A DNA stretch of 64,000 nucleotides from Gloeocapsopsis dulcis (GCF_032163395.1 NZ_CP119968.1:1411501-1475500); one strand, 5' to 3'; counted from the first letter of the stretch, positions 1-9,506 are shown. The notes: generated by a model not told the origin, from the sequence alone. Made by a program: numbers and translations.

Positions 1-433
1 CCCTCACACCGTCTGCATCTTGTGTTAAAGTTTCCAATTCGGTCTGCCACTGAACTGCTTGACCGTTGCGCTGGAGATGTTCATCAAGCAGATGCTCGTT
101 TTTGCTTTGTTCAAACACAAGCATGAACGGAAATGGGCTGAGTCCTGCGCCAAAGTCTGAAAAATCGAGACGGGCACTAATTTTACCGTCGTGCATGAGA
201 GCGACTTTTTGCACCTGTTCCCCCCCTGCAACTGCTTTTCTCGCTAGATCCACTTGGTCGTAAATTTCTAGCGTGCGTGCGTGAACCACCAGCGCCTTGG
301 ATAGCTCAGTAACTCCTTCTTTCTGGTCAAAGATGACAAAATCGATGTTGTAGCGCATTAATTGCACAGCTAGCGAAAGCCCTGTGGGTCCTGCTCCAAC
401 GATAATTACATCCGTTTGAATGATATTTTGCAT
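1..433 (-). CDS. FAD-dependent aromatic-type monooxygenase, N-terminal part (runs off left edge)
   Basis: The frame stays open from an ATG at 433 to the window edge, giving the first 144 residues. It begins with a Rossmann FAD-binding segment, VIIVGAGPTGLSLA (GxGxxG at residues 13-18), followed by the 'LSKALVVHARTLEIYDQ' stretch of the FAD_binding_3 class (PHBH/TetX-like, NAD(P)H-dependent hydroxylases of aromatic or polyketide-type substrates). The substrate cannot be inferred. It is transcribed away from the TetR gene at 560. The 126-bp shared promoter region holds two operator-like palindromes, so TetR repression of this oxygenase, relieved by a small molecule, is the likely arrangement. 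The C-terminal two thirds are outside the window. Confidence 0.85.
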   Translation of the reverse strand, partial: MQNIIQTDVIIVGAGPTGLSLAVQLMRYNIDFVIFDQKEGVTELSKALVVHARTLEIYDQVDLARKAVAGGEQVQKVALMHDGKISARLDFSDFGAGLSPFPFMLVFEQSKNEHLLDEHLQRNGQAVQWQTELETLTQDADGVR

Positions 434-465
434 CCTTTAGTGCCTCCTCGTTCAGAAGCCATATG

Positions 466-514
466 CTAAACCGATTAGTTTAGCTCTATACTCAGACTAA
501 ACTGATTAGTTTAG
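466..514. promoter_or_regulatory. Twin palindromic operators between monooxygenase and tetR
   Basis: Two 18-bp sites, CTAAACCGATTAGTTTAG at 466-483 and CTAAACTGATTAGTTTAG at 497-514, differ by one base. Each is a CTAAAC/GTTTAG dyad. Their starts are 31 bp apart, about three helical turns, so bound dimers would sit on the same DNA face. The position between divergent monooxygenase and tetR genes is classic for autoregulating TetR repressors. Binding by the 560 gene product is inference. Confidence 0.8.
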
Positions 515-559
515 AATGTCAAGGTAAGATCGATTATTCAGCCTCAAGGACGACTCGGC

Positions 560-1228
560 ATGAGACAGGCAAAACCTGGACGTACAGATAGACAACTCTC
601 TCCAGAAAAGACCGCAGCCATTTTAGAAGGTGGAATGCAAGAGTTTTTAACCCACGGTTATGCAGCAACTAGTATGGATCGAGTTGCGATCGCTGCCAAA
701 GTTTCAAAAGCCACGGTGTACAGTCACTTTCAAGACAAAGAAAGCTTATTCATTGCGCTCATCCAACAACTAGTCGAACAAAGATTCCAATCTATTTTTG
801 GTGCAGCGGACGATCAGATTTTACAAATGGCACCCCAGGTTGTTCTGAGAAATTTTGCCAACCGAGCGTTAGATATTGGGACAACTGAACCCCAATTTCT
901 CAATTTTATGCGGCTGATTCTGGGAGAGTCGGGACGTTTTCCGCAATTAGCTCGCGCCTTTGTTCGCAACATCGAACAGACTGCATTTAGAAGGCTGTGT
1001 CACTATTTCACGCATTGTCCGCAACTTAAGCTATCTGATCCTGAAGCAACAGCAAGAATCTTTGTTGGTGCCGTGGTGCATTTCATGATTGTGCAAGAGA
1101 TGTTGCATGGTAAGGATATTTTACCAATGGAGCGCGATCGCATTGTCGATGGCTTAATTGACTTGATTGTAAAACCACCGCTCACAGATAAATTTGATAC
1201 TGGTTGCAACACAGCATCAAGCGGCTAG
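560..1228 (+). CDS. TetR/AcrR family transcriptional regulator
   Basis: A 222-residue protein with an N-terminal TetR helix-turn-helix (about residues 16-62; motif ATVYSHFQDKESLF, with GYAATSMDRVA before it). The helical C-terminal half resembles the AefR/TetR_C ligand and dimerisation region. The length is normal. The ATG at 560 follows a weak purine tract (caagga). It is divergent from the FAD monooxygenase and very probably represses both genes through the paired CTAAAC-type palindromes at 466-514. Its last 4 bp overlap the end of the convergent P-loop gene. The ligand is unknown, perhaps the monooxygenase substrate. Confidence 0.92.
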   Translation: MRQAKPGRTDRQLSPEKTAAILEGGMQEFLTHGYAATSMDRVAIAAKVSKATVYSHFQDKESLFIALIQQLVEQRFQSIFGAADDQILQMAPQVVLRNFANRALDIGTTEPQFLNFMRLILGESGRFPQLARAFVRNIEQTAFRRLCHYFTHCPQLKLSDPEATARIFVGAVVHFMIVQEMLHGKDILPMERDRIVDGLIDLIVKPPLTDKFDTGCNTASSG

Positions 1229-1788
1229 TTGCACCGATAGCTATTGAAACTCAATAACCATTTCTTTGTCATTTGTGGGGATTGCAAATGCACTACAGAT
1301 AGATGCACGTACTCTACTTGCTGAAACAGTGCAGGATACTTTTCGCGATTACGTTGATAAGTTTGTACCATCCATAGCAAGATAGAATCTTGACTGAAGA
1401 ACGATTTCCAAATATCTTCACGATTGCCATTCCAAAGTTCCTCTTGTTTGAGCGATCGCCGCAATGTTCGCTGCAAAAGTTGCCTCATAACTAGCCAGAA
1501 CGAGTAGTCTAGAAAGACAACTGTGTCAGCTTGACTCAAAACAATCTCACGAACTTTACTGTAGTTTCCATCTATAATCCAGCGATCGCCTTTAAGAGCC
1601 TCTGACACACGTTCTCGAAACACTTGTTCCGAAGCAGCTGTCCAATTCGGCTCCCAGTATAGTGCATCTAACTCAATATGAGGGATCTCTAAGTGTTGAG
1701 CAATTTTTCGTGCTAAAGTTGTTTTCCCTGACCCTGTAGTTCCAACAATTGAAATCCGCTGACCACAACTCTGAAAACCTTCTTTCAT
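1225..1788 (-). CDS. P-loop NTPase, FlaR-like/adenylate-kinase-type small kinase
   Basis: A 187-residue protein beginning with a Walker A loop (GTTGSGKTT, residues 16-24). It then shows the family hallmarks 'ELDALYWEPNW', 'RWIIDGNYSKVRE' and 'VVFLDYSFWLVMRQ'. Such proteins are usually annotated as topology modulation protein FlaR-like or adenylate-kinase-related AAA proteins. The true substrate is not known for the family; a nucleotide or small-molecule kinase is plausible. It is convergent with tetR, sharing 4 bp at the stop codons. Length is normal and the ATG start is supported by the position of the P-loop. Confidence 0.8.
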   Translation of the reverse strand: MKEGFQSCGQRISIVGTTGSGKTTLARKIAQHLEIPHIELDALYWEPNWTAASEQVFRERVSEALKGDRWIIDGNYSKVREIVLSQADTVVFLDYSFWLVMRQLLQRTLRRSLKQEELWNGNREDIWKSFFSQDSILLWMVQTYQRNREKYPALFQQVEYVHLSVVHLQSPQMTKKWLLSFNSYRCN

Positions 1789-1896
1789 AAGCTCGATTTC
1801 TATAAATAATGAATCCGTGATATCACGTGCATTTGTTCAAATGACTGGAATACATTTCAGCCGAGGCTATTGATTAATAATCGCTCGCTCTCAAAG

Positions 1897-2676
1897 CTAG
1901 GAAGCAAGGTAACATTTCACTCGGTCAATAGTGCGATAGCCAATGCGCTGATAAATTGCTTCTCCCATTGGACTAGCTTGAAGAGCGGCTATTTTCGCTC
2001 CACGAGCAAAACCTGCATTACTTACTAATCGTACGCAAGTTTCTGCCAAGCCACGACCTCTAGCGGCTTTTGTAGTACCTACCCAGTAAATCCCAGCTAC
2101 TTGTTCAGTCATGATCGCCATTGCAGTCGAGGCAGGTTGACCGTTGAGATAGGCAATGTAGGTGATCAATTTGGGCGATAGTAATCTCTGCGGTACACCA
2201 AAATAAGCTTCGGTTTGTTCTTTAGAAATGCCGATGGATTCATATGCTTCACTACTGATGCATCGCACGTCTAAAATCTCCCGTTCCTCTGTTACTAGTC
2301 GAATTTCAACAGCAGCAGGCAGCATTGGTGGTTCAACTTGGGTTTCTAAAACCATCTCTGGGGAATCAAAAAGTTGCTCCATCCCCGCTGATTGGGCCGC
2401 TGCTTCTAGGTCGAGATCTTGCTGTCCATAGGTAAGAATGGTAAAGTTTCGACCCAAAGCTTGGAAAAAAGCCTTGGCCTTGTCGATAACTTCTGGTGCG
2501 GGAATGTTGGCATCAAGGCGAATTGTGTAATTCATGAATACAGGAAAGGTGGTGCTTCCAGCGACAAACAGCAGTCCCTCTCGCTCAAGTAGTTGACTTG
2601 ATTGCTGCCAACGTCCGAATTCCCGCATTGCTTCAACAAAGTTGGCATACACCAGCGTACTTAACAAAGGATTCAT
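1897..2676 (-). CDS. GNAT family N-acetyltransferase
   Basis: A 259-residue protein. The C-terminal half (about 120-259) has a GNAT fold: 'AGIYWVGTTKAARGRGLAETCVR' carries the acetyl-CoA pyrophosphate-binding R-x-x-G-x-A signature (RGRGLA), followed by 'AALQASPMGEAIYQRIGYRTI', the usual beta6-beta7 tail. The N-terminal half is a divergent GNAT-like repeat, as in two-lobe acetyltransferases. The acceptor is unknown. It stands alone, 108 bp from the P-loop gene upstream in the same direction, and could be co-transcribed with it. Confidence 0.85.
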   Translation of the reverse strand: MNPLLSTLVYANFVEAMREFGRWQQSSQLLEREGLLFVAGSTTFPVFMNYTIRLDANIPAPEVIDKAKAFFQALGRNFTILTYGQQDLDLEAAAQSAGMEQLFDSPEMVLETQVEPPMLPAAVEIRLVTEEREILDVRCISSEAYESIGISKEQTEAYFGVPQRLLSPKLITYIAYLNGQPASTAMAIMTEQVAGIYWVGTTKAARGRGLAETCVRLVSNAGFARGAKIAALQASPMGEAIYQRIGYRTIDRVKCYLAS

Positions 2677-3128
2677 GTGACTTCCCTTTCCTTGTGATTA
2701 ATCACATTAGTTACCATATAATAAAGGAATGAACTTCCCCTTCTGAAACTGAAATGTGGCTAGAAGCTCTACTTTAAGTGCATCAAGAGTGAATGGCACA
2801 AAGTTAAGCCGCGATCAATTCGATTGAAGCCCTTGTAAATTCCGCTTTCAAGCCATAGCCATCTAGCGGCGCAGTTCTTTTTGAGGCTTGTGCATTGAGT
2901 TGAACTTTGAACAAAACTGACAAAAGTTGGTGAACTTGCATTGTGCTGCTTTTAGATTTAGCATGATGTTTTAGACTTTGTATATCTCCTGAGCATGACT
3001 GAAAAGCTGAATCGAAATTTGATTGAGTGCAACATGGCTGAGAATCTGCAGCCGTGGCGATGGTGTAGCTAAGCATCTAACACTTGCTGCCTAATTGACT
3101 CAATTAACATTCGACAACTTATTAGGAC
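2677..3128. other. Intergenic region, no convincing gene
   Basis: 452 bp between divergent GNAT and trpS genes. A 90-codon minus-strand frame (2804-3076) lies here but has no recognisable domain, a Ser/Ala/Gln-rich composition and no clear ribosome site. I treat it as chance. The promoters of both flanking genes must be here; no specific operator was seen. Confidence 0.5.
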
Positions 3129-4163
3129 ATGACTCAAAAAAGAATTCTGACCGGCGATCGCCCTACCGGTAAGTTGCATCTTGGGCATTATGTTGGTACC
3201 TTACAAAATCGTGTCAAGCTTCAGTATGACTACGAAACCTACATTTTGATTGCTGATGCACAGGCATTGACTGATAATTTTGCCACTCCAGAACGACTCA
3301 AAGCTAATATCCGTGAAGTTATGCTTGATTACCTAGCCGTTGGACTCGATCCAAATCGGTGTTGTTTTGTTGTGCAGTCAATGGTGCCAGAAATTGCTGA
3401 ACTTACCATTTTATACATGAATTTAGTAACGACAGCTCGACTAGAACGCAATCCCACTGTTAAAGACGAAATTCGCCATAAAGGAATGGATAGTACAGTA
3501 ACAGCCGGATTCCTGTGCTATCCAGTTTCTCAAGCAGCAGACATCACCATCTTTGGCGCGCATTGTGTACCTGTAGGAGCAGATCAAGCTCCTATGTTGG
3601 AACAAACCCAAGAAATTGTTGACCGCTTCAACTACTTATACGGGGAAACGCTAGTACGTCCGGAACCGCTATACAGCAATTACAGACGACTAATAGGTAT
3701 CGACGGTCAGGCTAAGATGAGCAAGAGTCTAGGTAACGCTATTTACCTGTCTGATGATGCGGCTACTGTCAGCCGTAAAGTCATGAATATGTTCACTGAT
3801 CCTAATCGCATTCATGGAACTGAACCAGGGCAAATTGAGGACAATCCAGTGTTTACTTACCATGATGCCTTTAACCCAAATCAGGAGCGCGTAGCACAAT
3901 TGAAAGAACTTTATCGTCATGGTGGTGTTACACCAGAGGGAAAGCCTATTTTAGGAGATGTACAAGTTAAAAGAGAACTCTCAACAGTGCTCAATCAGTT
4001 TTTGGAGCCTATTCGAGAAAAACGAGCCAAATTCGAGCAGGAAGAAGACTACATCTGGGATGTTTTACAAAAAGGAACTGTCCGTGCCCGTATTCGTGCT
4101 CAAGAAGTTATGGATGGTGTACGTTCAGCCATGAAAATTCGCTATTTCAGGCTCAGTAGTTAA
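3129..4163 (+). CDS. trpS: Tryptophan-tRNA ligase (TrpRS II-like)
   Basis: A 344-residue class I aminoacyl-tRNA synthetase that charges tRNA-Trp in the cytoplasm. The HIGH-type motif is [10 protein letters not shown] (residues 12-21) and the KMSKS loop is AKMSKSLGN (about residue 197). The start region [15 protein letters not shown] and '[10 protein letters not shown]' resemble the second type of TrpRS (as in Deinococcus TrpRS II and many Firmicutes). As I recall, the usual cyanobacterial housekeeping form begins with a GVQPTGNLHLGNY-like segment instead. This may therefore be an auxiliary, horizontally acquired copy. The length is normal and both catalytic motifs are intact. Confidence 0.93.
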   Translation: MTQKRILTGDRPTGKLHLGHYVGTLQNRVKLQYDYETYILIADAQALTDNFATPERLKANIREVMLDYLAVGLDPNRCCFVVQSMVPEIAELTILYMNLVTTARLERNPTVKDEIRHKGMDSTVTAGFLCYPVSQAADITIFGAHCVPVGADQAPMLEQTQEIVDRFNYLYGETLVRPEPLYSNYRRLIGIDGQAKMSKSLGNAIYLSDDAATVSRKVMNMFTDPNRIHGTEPGQIEDNPVFTYHDAFNPNQERVAQLKELYRHGGVTPEGKPILGDVQVKRELSTVLNQFLEPIREKRAKFEQEEDYIWDVLQKGTVRARIRAQEVMDGVRSAMKIRYFRLSS

Positions 4164-4354
4164 TAAATTTTGGAGTGTGGATACATTTGGCTTTGTTGGT
4201 CAATTTGTCCACAGTCCAACAGTATTCGTCGTACCACAGTTCAGCCCATAGTTGAGTTTATTAGCTACCTCCAAATAGCCCTCTAACGTTGCTAGATCTA
4301 CTCACGAAAAATTGACTGTTATCGCGACACTTTACCATAATTGCCATAACACTT

Positions 4355-4540
4355 ATGAAACTGAATGAAGTTGTCCCTTGGGGCAGAACGCTGGAAGAAT
4401 ACAAATTGATGTTCAATTTGTCAGAAGCAGATTTGAATACTAAAATTTTCGGATGTGGTGATGGTCTGGCTAGCTTCAACGCTGAGATGACGCAACTTGG
4501 GTATTCTGTTGTGTCTGTTGATCCCATTTACTCCTCCTAG
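4355..4540 (+). pseudogene. SAM-dependent methyltransferase, N-terminal fragment
   Basis: A 61-codon frame, beginning MKLNEVVPWGRTLEEY and containing 'KIFGCGDGLASFNAEM' and 'GYSVVSVDPIY'. This is the N-terminus and SAM-binding motif I of a cyanobacterial class I methyltransferase. Such proteins are normally about 200-250 residues, but this one stops just after the post-I acidic motif and the DNA beyond has no continuing homology in any frame. The motif I glycine run is altered (FGCGDG). It is a truncated remnant, not a working enzyme. Identification of the parent family is from memory of similar sequences. Confidence 0.65.
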
Positions 4541-4663
4541 AATCTTGATTTTGTTGTAGAAAATATAAACAAATTCTTAAGACATTCTCATTAATATTTT
4601 TCTCTGAGGGTAACTTGATAATGCCACTCTAGCTGGGTAAAAGCGCGAATGGCACAAAAGAAG

Positions 4664-5404
4664 TTAGGCGTTGCCAATCTTCTTGGCAACAATGCTTACC
4701 ATCCCATTATCAAATGTATCCCGAACAATAGCCAGACCCAACTCGCTCATCTGCTTAATCAGCCAATTCTTATCTAGTCGCAGCTTTCGGTAGGAACTAG
4801 CACTAAGTACCCATTGTGTCCCCACCTTGTGGTGGAGCAAGTCATACACCTCCACAAATTCCTGATAATACTCAAGAAAACAAGTCAAAATTCTGGTGCC
4901 ATCACTTCGTACAGGAATAAAACGTTGGTGTCCGCGAAGCTCCACTGAAACATAATCACGAAAAGTCAAAACTAGTATTCCTCCATCGACCAGCTCTCGG
5001 CTCACCTCTGTGATTAAATTGTGAACAGCATCAAGCGAATTAAGATGGGTTAGTGTGTCACCCATGCAAGTAACCAACTGCGCTTGATCGCTGATATATT
5101 TGGCAAAGTTCAATAGATCGTCGTGAATTATCCTCATCGAAAGGATATCAGCACGTTCACGCAACTGGGATAGCAACACAGCACAAGAATCTATAGCAAC
5201 AACCGAATAACCAAATTCTGCTAGTGGAATCGACTGAAAGCCTGTACCGCAGCCTAAATCAATTGCCAAGCCTTTTGAAGATACATCAAGCCCTATCTGG
5301 CGAAATAAGCTGCGATTTTGCTTTAAAGCTGCGTTTTCATTCCCAACCATCCAGCTATAAATAGCACCGAGGTGCTGATCGTAGTGTTCTTTAGCACTAT
5401 TCAT
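4664..5404 (-). CDS. Class I SAM-dependent methyltransferase
   Basis: A 246-residue Rossmann methyltransferase. Motif I is 'AIDLGCGTGFQSIPLAEFG' (about residues 47-65), followed by the acidic strand end 'VVAIDS' and 'LVTCMGDTLTHL' (motif IV region). It resembles the Methyltransf_11/25 group with small-molecule acceptors. The actual substrate cannot be told. It lies 48 bp upstream of the Ser/Thr kinase gene in the same orientation, so co-transcription is possible. Nothing is missing or broken. Confidence 0.87.
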   Translation of the reverse strand: MNSAKEHYDQHLGAIYSWMVGNENAALKQNRSLFRQIGLDVSSKGLAIDLGCGTGFQSIPLAEFGYSVVAIDSCAVLLSQLRERADILSMRIIHDDLLNFAKYISDQAQLVTCMGDTLTHLNSLDAVHNLITEVSRELVDGGILVLTFRDYVSVELRGHQRFIPVRSDGTRILTCFLEYYQEFVEVYDLLHHKVGTQWVLSASSYRKLRLDKNWLIKQMSELGLAIVRDTFDNGMVSIVAKKIGNA

Positions 5405-5452
5405 CTAACAAGTTCTTTCGCACGGATACCAGCAACTGCATCTAATTACTTC

Positions 5453-7693
5453 TTAAGGTATAGTTTTTGTTGTCCAGCTATATGATGGCTTTGCAGGAGT
5501 AGCGCGTTGAGGCTGAGGTGCTGCTTGACGGCGGACGATTTTTCTTGCAGTACCACGGTTAACAGGACGTTGCTGAACGCGTTTAGCTGGAATCACTGGG
5601 GTAGTTTTGCGTTGAGGAGTACGAGTGGTAGGAGTCACTCGTTTTGCTGCAGTTACTGTAGGTGTGGTTTTTGTTACCGTGCGTCTTGGTGCTGTAGCAG
5701 TTGATTTAGGAGTTGTTACCGTAGGGGCAGTACGAACTACGGGAGTTACTTTCTTTTGAGGGGTACTTGTTGACTGGGCTGTTACAGCAGGTTGTTTCTC
5801 CGTAGCTGCAATTTTAGAGTCTGCTGCGTGAATAATTGGCTGTGTTTGTTGTTGCCAATAAACGGTATCTAAAACTTTATTGGCTTCGGCGATCGCTTGT
5901 TCCCATTTTCCAGCTTTGAGAGCGGTTTTCGCAGTTTCAATGTATTGATTGTTGCTTTCCCACTCAGTATTCCATTGCTTGATTGCTGTTTGTGCTTCTA
6001 GGTAAACTGGACTGAATTCGGGAATATGCTGCGCGATCGCGATCGCTTGCTTAAGATCGCCTGATTGATATTCGTTGGTTGCGGTTTCTAAAATACTATG
6101 CGACCACTGTTCAATTAGCTGCTGGACATTTTGATAAAAAGCTGCCGTGGATGGTATTTTACTTGCTTCTGTAATTGCTGCATGAAAGTTCCGTTCTCCT
6201 GCAAATCTTATTGCTTGGGCAATTTGACACTCATATAAAATCGACTGCGCATCTGTGTAATAGCTGGATTCCTCTAATAAAGTAGAAGCTTGATCAACGC
6301 ACTCTTCGTATCTTCCTTCAGCTTTAAGTGATTTCATTTGCTCTAAAGGTTTAGAGACACTAGGACGCGGTTGCCAGTAGATTGCATATCCTGCAACTAA
6401 GCCCAAGATAATTGCTGTAATTCCTGCACCAATACGTAGCTTGTATTGACCTTGAACTGTATGGCTAACACTTGCACGGTTATTTAATGGTGGGTCAATG
6501 CGAGTATTTTTAACTGAACTGACTTGCGGTGCAAAAGTATTTGCCTGGTCAGATAGGGGTTGTGGTGAGAGGGGTGATGGCAGTTGTGCAACACTCACTT
6601 GACAACTTGGAGAAAGCGATCGCGCTTTTCTCAGCGCCAGAGGCGATCGCTCAATGATGGGGCTAACTAACTGCGAGCTAATTTGACCAGCATATAGCTC
6701 TGTAGAACCTGCTAAGGTGACTGGAACAACATGTTGAGGTTCTGATGTTCTGGCATCCTCGGTGAAAATGATAGTGCTTTGTGGTGGACTTGGTAGCGGA
6801 AGTTGTTCTAATAAAAAGTCTGCTGTATTTACTGGTTCTTCTAGTAAATTGATGCGTGCCAAATCTTGTAGAACTTCTGTGACTGTTTGATAGCGATCTT
6901 TAAAGTGGTAGCGCACCATTTTTGAAAGTAAGTTAGCAAGTGCCGAGTCAACTTGCGCTACTGTGTGTAACCACAAAATTTCACCAGTATCTAAATCTTC
7001 CTGAAAACGCATCGGACTTAAACCAGTTAGTGCTTGGATGCCAATAATACCTAAGGCATAAATATCACTATTCGGACGCGGTCTACCTCGCCCTTGTTCA
7101 GTTGGCATGTATCCTGGCGTGCCAATACCAATCGTTGCTGGAGTTCCTAAAGCAAAACTTGTTTTTGTTTGTCCGTGGGCTGTAACGACTTGTGTCCACG
7201 CTTGCTTTACTGAACCAAAATCAACTAAGACTAACTTGTTGTCCTCTTGGCGTTGAATTAAGTTATTTGGCTTGATATCGCGATGAATAACTCCTTGGCT
7301 GTGGACGTATTCTAAAATTCCTAAAACTTCGCCTAACAGGTGATAGACTCTTCCTTCACTCCAGCGTCTATCTGCTTGTAATGCCACACTTAAAGGATGA
7401 CCTTGAATAAAATCTTGAACTAAGTAAAATTCTTCGTTTTCCTCAAAGTAAGCTAATAGTCTCGGTATTTGGTCATGACTACCTAACTTTTCTAAGGTTT
7501 GCGCTTCAGATTGGAAGAGACGTCGCGCATTTTCTAAAAAACTGGAGTTGCTGCTAGCAGGCTTGAGGTGTTTAACAACACATTTAGGGCTACCTGGTCG
7601 GTGAATATCTTCAGCAACATAGGTTTGACCAAAGCCACCTGTGCCTAAAATATCTACAATTTGGTATCGCCCACCTAGCAATTTGCCTATCAT
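5453..7693 (-). CDS. Membrane-anchored Ser/Thr protein kinase with repeat-rich extracytoplasmic region
   Basis: A 746-residue Hanks-type kinase. Catalytic domain about residues 10-275: glycine loop GTGGFGQTY, invariant lysine in VVKHLK, catalytic loop HRDIKPNN, DFG in VDFGSVK, and the P+1 region GTPGYMPTEQ. A Pro/Ser-rich juxtamembrane linker leads to one transmembrane helix at about 420-439 (AGITAIILGLVAGYAIYW). The C-terminal part has TPR-like helical repeats (YEECVDQASTLLEES and similar). It ends in a roughly 100-residue low-complexity Thr/Pro/Lys/Arg tail that could bind cell wall or polyanions. This matches cyanobacterial SpkB/PknB-like kinases. Its targets are unknown. Confidence 0.93.
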   Translation of the reverse strand: MIGKLLGGRYQIVDILGTGGFGQTYVAEDIHRPGSPKCVVKHLKPASSNSSFLENARRLFQSEAQTLEKLGSHDQIPRLLAYFEENEEFYLVQDFIQGHPLSVALQADRRWSEGRVYHLLGEVLGILEYVHSQGVIHRDIKPNNLIQRQEDNKLVLVDFGSVKQAWTQVVTAHGQTKTSFALGTPATIGIGTPGYMPTEQGRGRPRPNSDIYALGIIGIQALTGLSPMRFQEDLDTGEILWLHTVAQVDSALANLLSKMVRYHFKDRYQTVTEVLQDLARINLLEEPVNTADFLLEQLPLPSPPQSTIIFTEDARTSEPQHVVPVTLAGSTELYAGQISSQLVSPIIERSPLALRKARSLSPSCQVSVAQLPSPLSPQPLSDQANTFAPQVSSVKNTRIDPPLNNRASVSHTVQGQYKLRIGAGITAIILGLVAGYAIYWQPRPSVSKPLEQMKSLKAEGRYEECVDQASTLLEESSYYTDAQSILYECQIAQAIRFAGERNFHAAITEASKIPSTAAFYQNVQQLIEQWSHSILETATNEYQSGDLKQAIAIAQHIPEFSPVYLEAQTAIKQWNTEWESNNQYIETAKTALKAGKWEQAIAEANKVLDTVYWQQQTQPIIHAADSKIAATEKQPAVTAQSTSTPQKKVTPVVRTAPTVTTPKSTATAPRRTVTKTTPTVTAAKRVTPTTRTPQRKTTPVIPAKRVQQRPVNRGTARKIVRRQAAPQPQRATPAKPSYSWTTKTIP

Positions 7694-8339
7694 CGCTTGA
7701 CTCTCCCCAAGAGTTGAATCGCTTTGGTAAAAGTGTCAACTACAACACCACTTTTACTAATTTGAATTCATTGATCAGCTTAAATCTCAGTTTAAACAAA
7801 TTAAAAAATAGTTGCTAATTTATATGGACGAGCCAATGAAAAATGCCAAAAGTTATAGCATTGTTTTTTTTTTGTAAATTCTGGGAACAAAAATGTATTC
7901 AGTAGCTTCTACACGCTTTATTCGCATACTCTATTCACAAATCAACAACACGTAATAATTATGAGTGCAATGCAAGAACATGCACAAATTTTGTAGCCAT
8001 GCACACAAATCAGAATTTGTCAACATCGGTAGTTCTGGATAAAGCTTTTCAGAATTTGCTTTTTCTATTAAGAGATGTAAGTTTCTACAATAATTTTGAC
8101 ATAAAATGACAATACTTTCTGTTGAATTTGCTAGGAATAAGTCAAATAGATTGATCTGAAATCAGTAAATTGATGAATTACGGCAATTCAAGCTAGATTG
8201 CAGGAAACTATTCGTCAGATTAGCTTCTGAATTTGATTGTAGTTCCCTCAATCAGAGGGTTTTACACTAAACCTATGAATAGCCAAAAGCCTTAGTAGGT
8301 TAATTACAGTTATTTGTACAATCACCGAAAAAGGTCGCT
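7694..8339. other. AT-rich intergenic region between divergent genes
   Basis: 646 bp between the kinase and WD40 genes. It is AT-rich, with a ten-base T run near 7865-7876. A weak hairpin (CCCTC/GAGGG) followed by TTTT lies at about 8244-8262. No reading frame of note or RNA gene was recognised. It must hold promoters for both flanking genes. An unrecognised small RNA is possible but not supported. Confidence 0.5.
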
Positions 8340-9410
8340 ATGTCTTTACAAGCAATTGTGTTTACCGCGCTTCAGTTGTCATTTAGCGTCATACCATTAT
8401 CTACAACTCAGCAATTTTTACTCCAAGCAATACCACAGCTTACAATAAGTCAAAAACAGCCACGGATTCAAAATATTCTAGCAACGGCAAATGCATGGCG
8501 CGGCAAACTGTCAGTAGATACAATTAGCGGTGGTCATGCTCGACCAATATACACGGTAAAATTTAGCCCTAATGGACAAGTTTTGGCAAGTGGTAGTGGC
8601 GATCGCACTGTGAAAATTTGGAATTTGGGTGGAAAAAACCTGCAATACACATTGACAGGGCACAAAGACTGGATCAGTTCAGTGGCATTTACTCCGAATA
8701 GCCAAATTTTAGCAAGTGCAAGTGGTGACAAAACAATCAAGTTATGGGATCTCAAAACAGGTAAAATCATCCGCACGCTAGCCGGACACAAAGATTGGGT
8801 AAGTTCCGTTGCCTTTAGTCCCAATGGTGTGATTTTAGTGAGTGGAAGTAATGACCGTACCATTAAAATATGGGATATCAGAACAGGACAGCTTCTACGT
8901 ACAATTGCTGATGACGGAGGCGTGGCAGCGATCGCAATTAGTCCTGATGGACAATTAATTGCCACTGGGACTTTTCGCCAAAGAGCAAACCTCTGGAGCA
9001 TGAAAACAGGTAAGTTACTGCACTCCTTATCAGGACACGCAAGACCTGTCTACACAGTTGCCTTTAGCCGCGATAGTAAAACCCTAGCGAGTGGCAGTAA
9101 TATTGGAGAAGTCAAACTTTGGAATACTAGTAACGGCGAACTCCGCCGTACCATAGCTGCTCACAAAAAAGAAGTGACAGCAATTAGCTTTAGTGGTGAT
9201 GGCGAAACTTTCGCAACGGCAAGCGAAGATCGAGTTATTCGATTGTGGAATATGGAAAATGGAGAAGTTGTCCGCAATCTTGCCGATCACTCACAGGGAA
9301 TCACGAGTGTAGCGTTTAGTCATAATGGTCTAAATTTTGCTACTGCTAGTAAAGATCGAACGATTAAGATTTGGCGTGTGTCTCCTGCTGGACCTATTAG
9401 TCAGATGTGA
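8340..9410 (+). CDS. WD40 repeat protein, single seven-bladed propeller
   Basis: A 356-residue protein with a hydrophobic N-terminus that may be a signal or anchor. Seven consecutive WD40 blades run from about residue 64 to 348; most keep the GH...WD pattern (for example GHKDWVSSVAFSPNG and DRTIKIWDI). Blade 4 is degenerate (lacks GH and ends in LWSM) and blade 5 has lost the usual Asp before the WN pair. Seven blades close one beta-propeller, a protein-interaction platform with no enzymatic activity of its own. It is followed 96 bp later by the malectin-type gene on the same strand. Function beyond scaffolding is unknown. Confidence 0.93.
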   Translation: MSLQAIVFTALQLSFSVIPLSTTQQFLLQAIPQLTISQKQPRIQNILATANAWRGKLSVDTISGGHARPIYTVKFSPNGQVLASGSGDRTVKIWNLGGKNLQYTLTGHKDWISSVAFTPNSQILASASGDKTIKLWDLKTGKIIRTLAGHKDWVSSVAFSPNGVILVSGSNDRTIKIWDIRTGQLLRTIADDGGVAAIAISPDGQLIATGTFRQRANLWSMKTGKLLHSLSGHARPVYTVAFSRDSKTLASGSNIGEVKLWNTSNGELRRTIAAHKKEVTAISFSGDGETFATASEDRVIRLWNMENGEVVRNLADHSQGITSVAFSHNGLNFATASKDRTIKIWRVSPAGPISQM

Positions 9411-9506
9411 GTAACTGGACAGATACTTTTTGTACCTAAATATGGTAGAGATTTTAAGTAGATCGCAAGTACAACTTTTACCTCTATTAAACCTACTAGG
9501 TCTGCA

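Noticed and set aside
2804-3076. 90-codon minus-strand frame upstream of trpS
   Set aside because: No recognisable domain, no clear ribosome site, composition looks random; kept as intergenic.
8244-8262. Hairpin CCCTC/GAGGG with TTTT as terminator
   Set aside because: Only a five-base stem and located in front of, not after, a gene on that strand; too weak.
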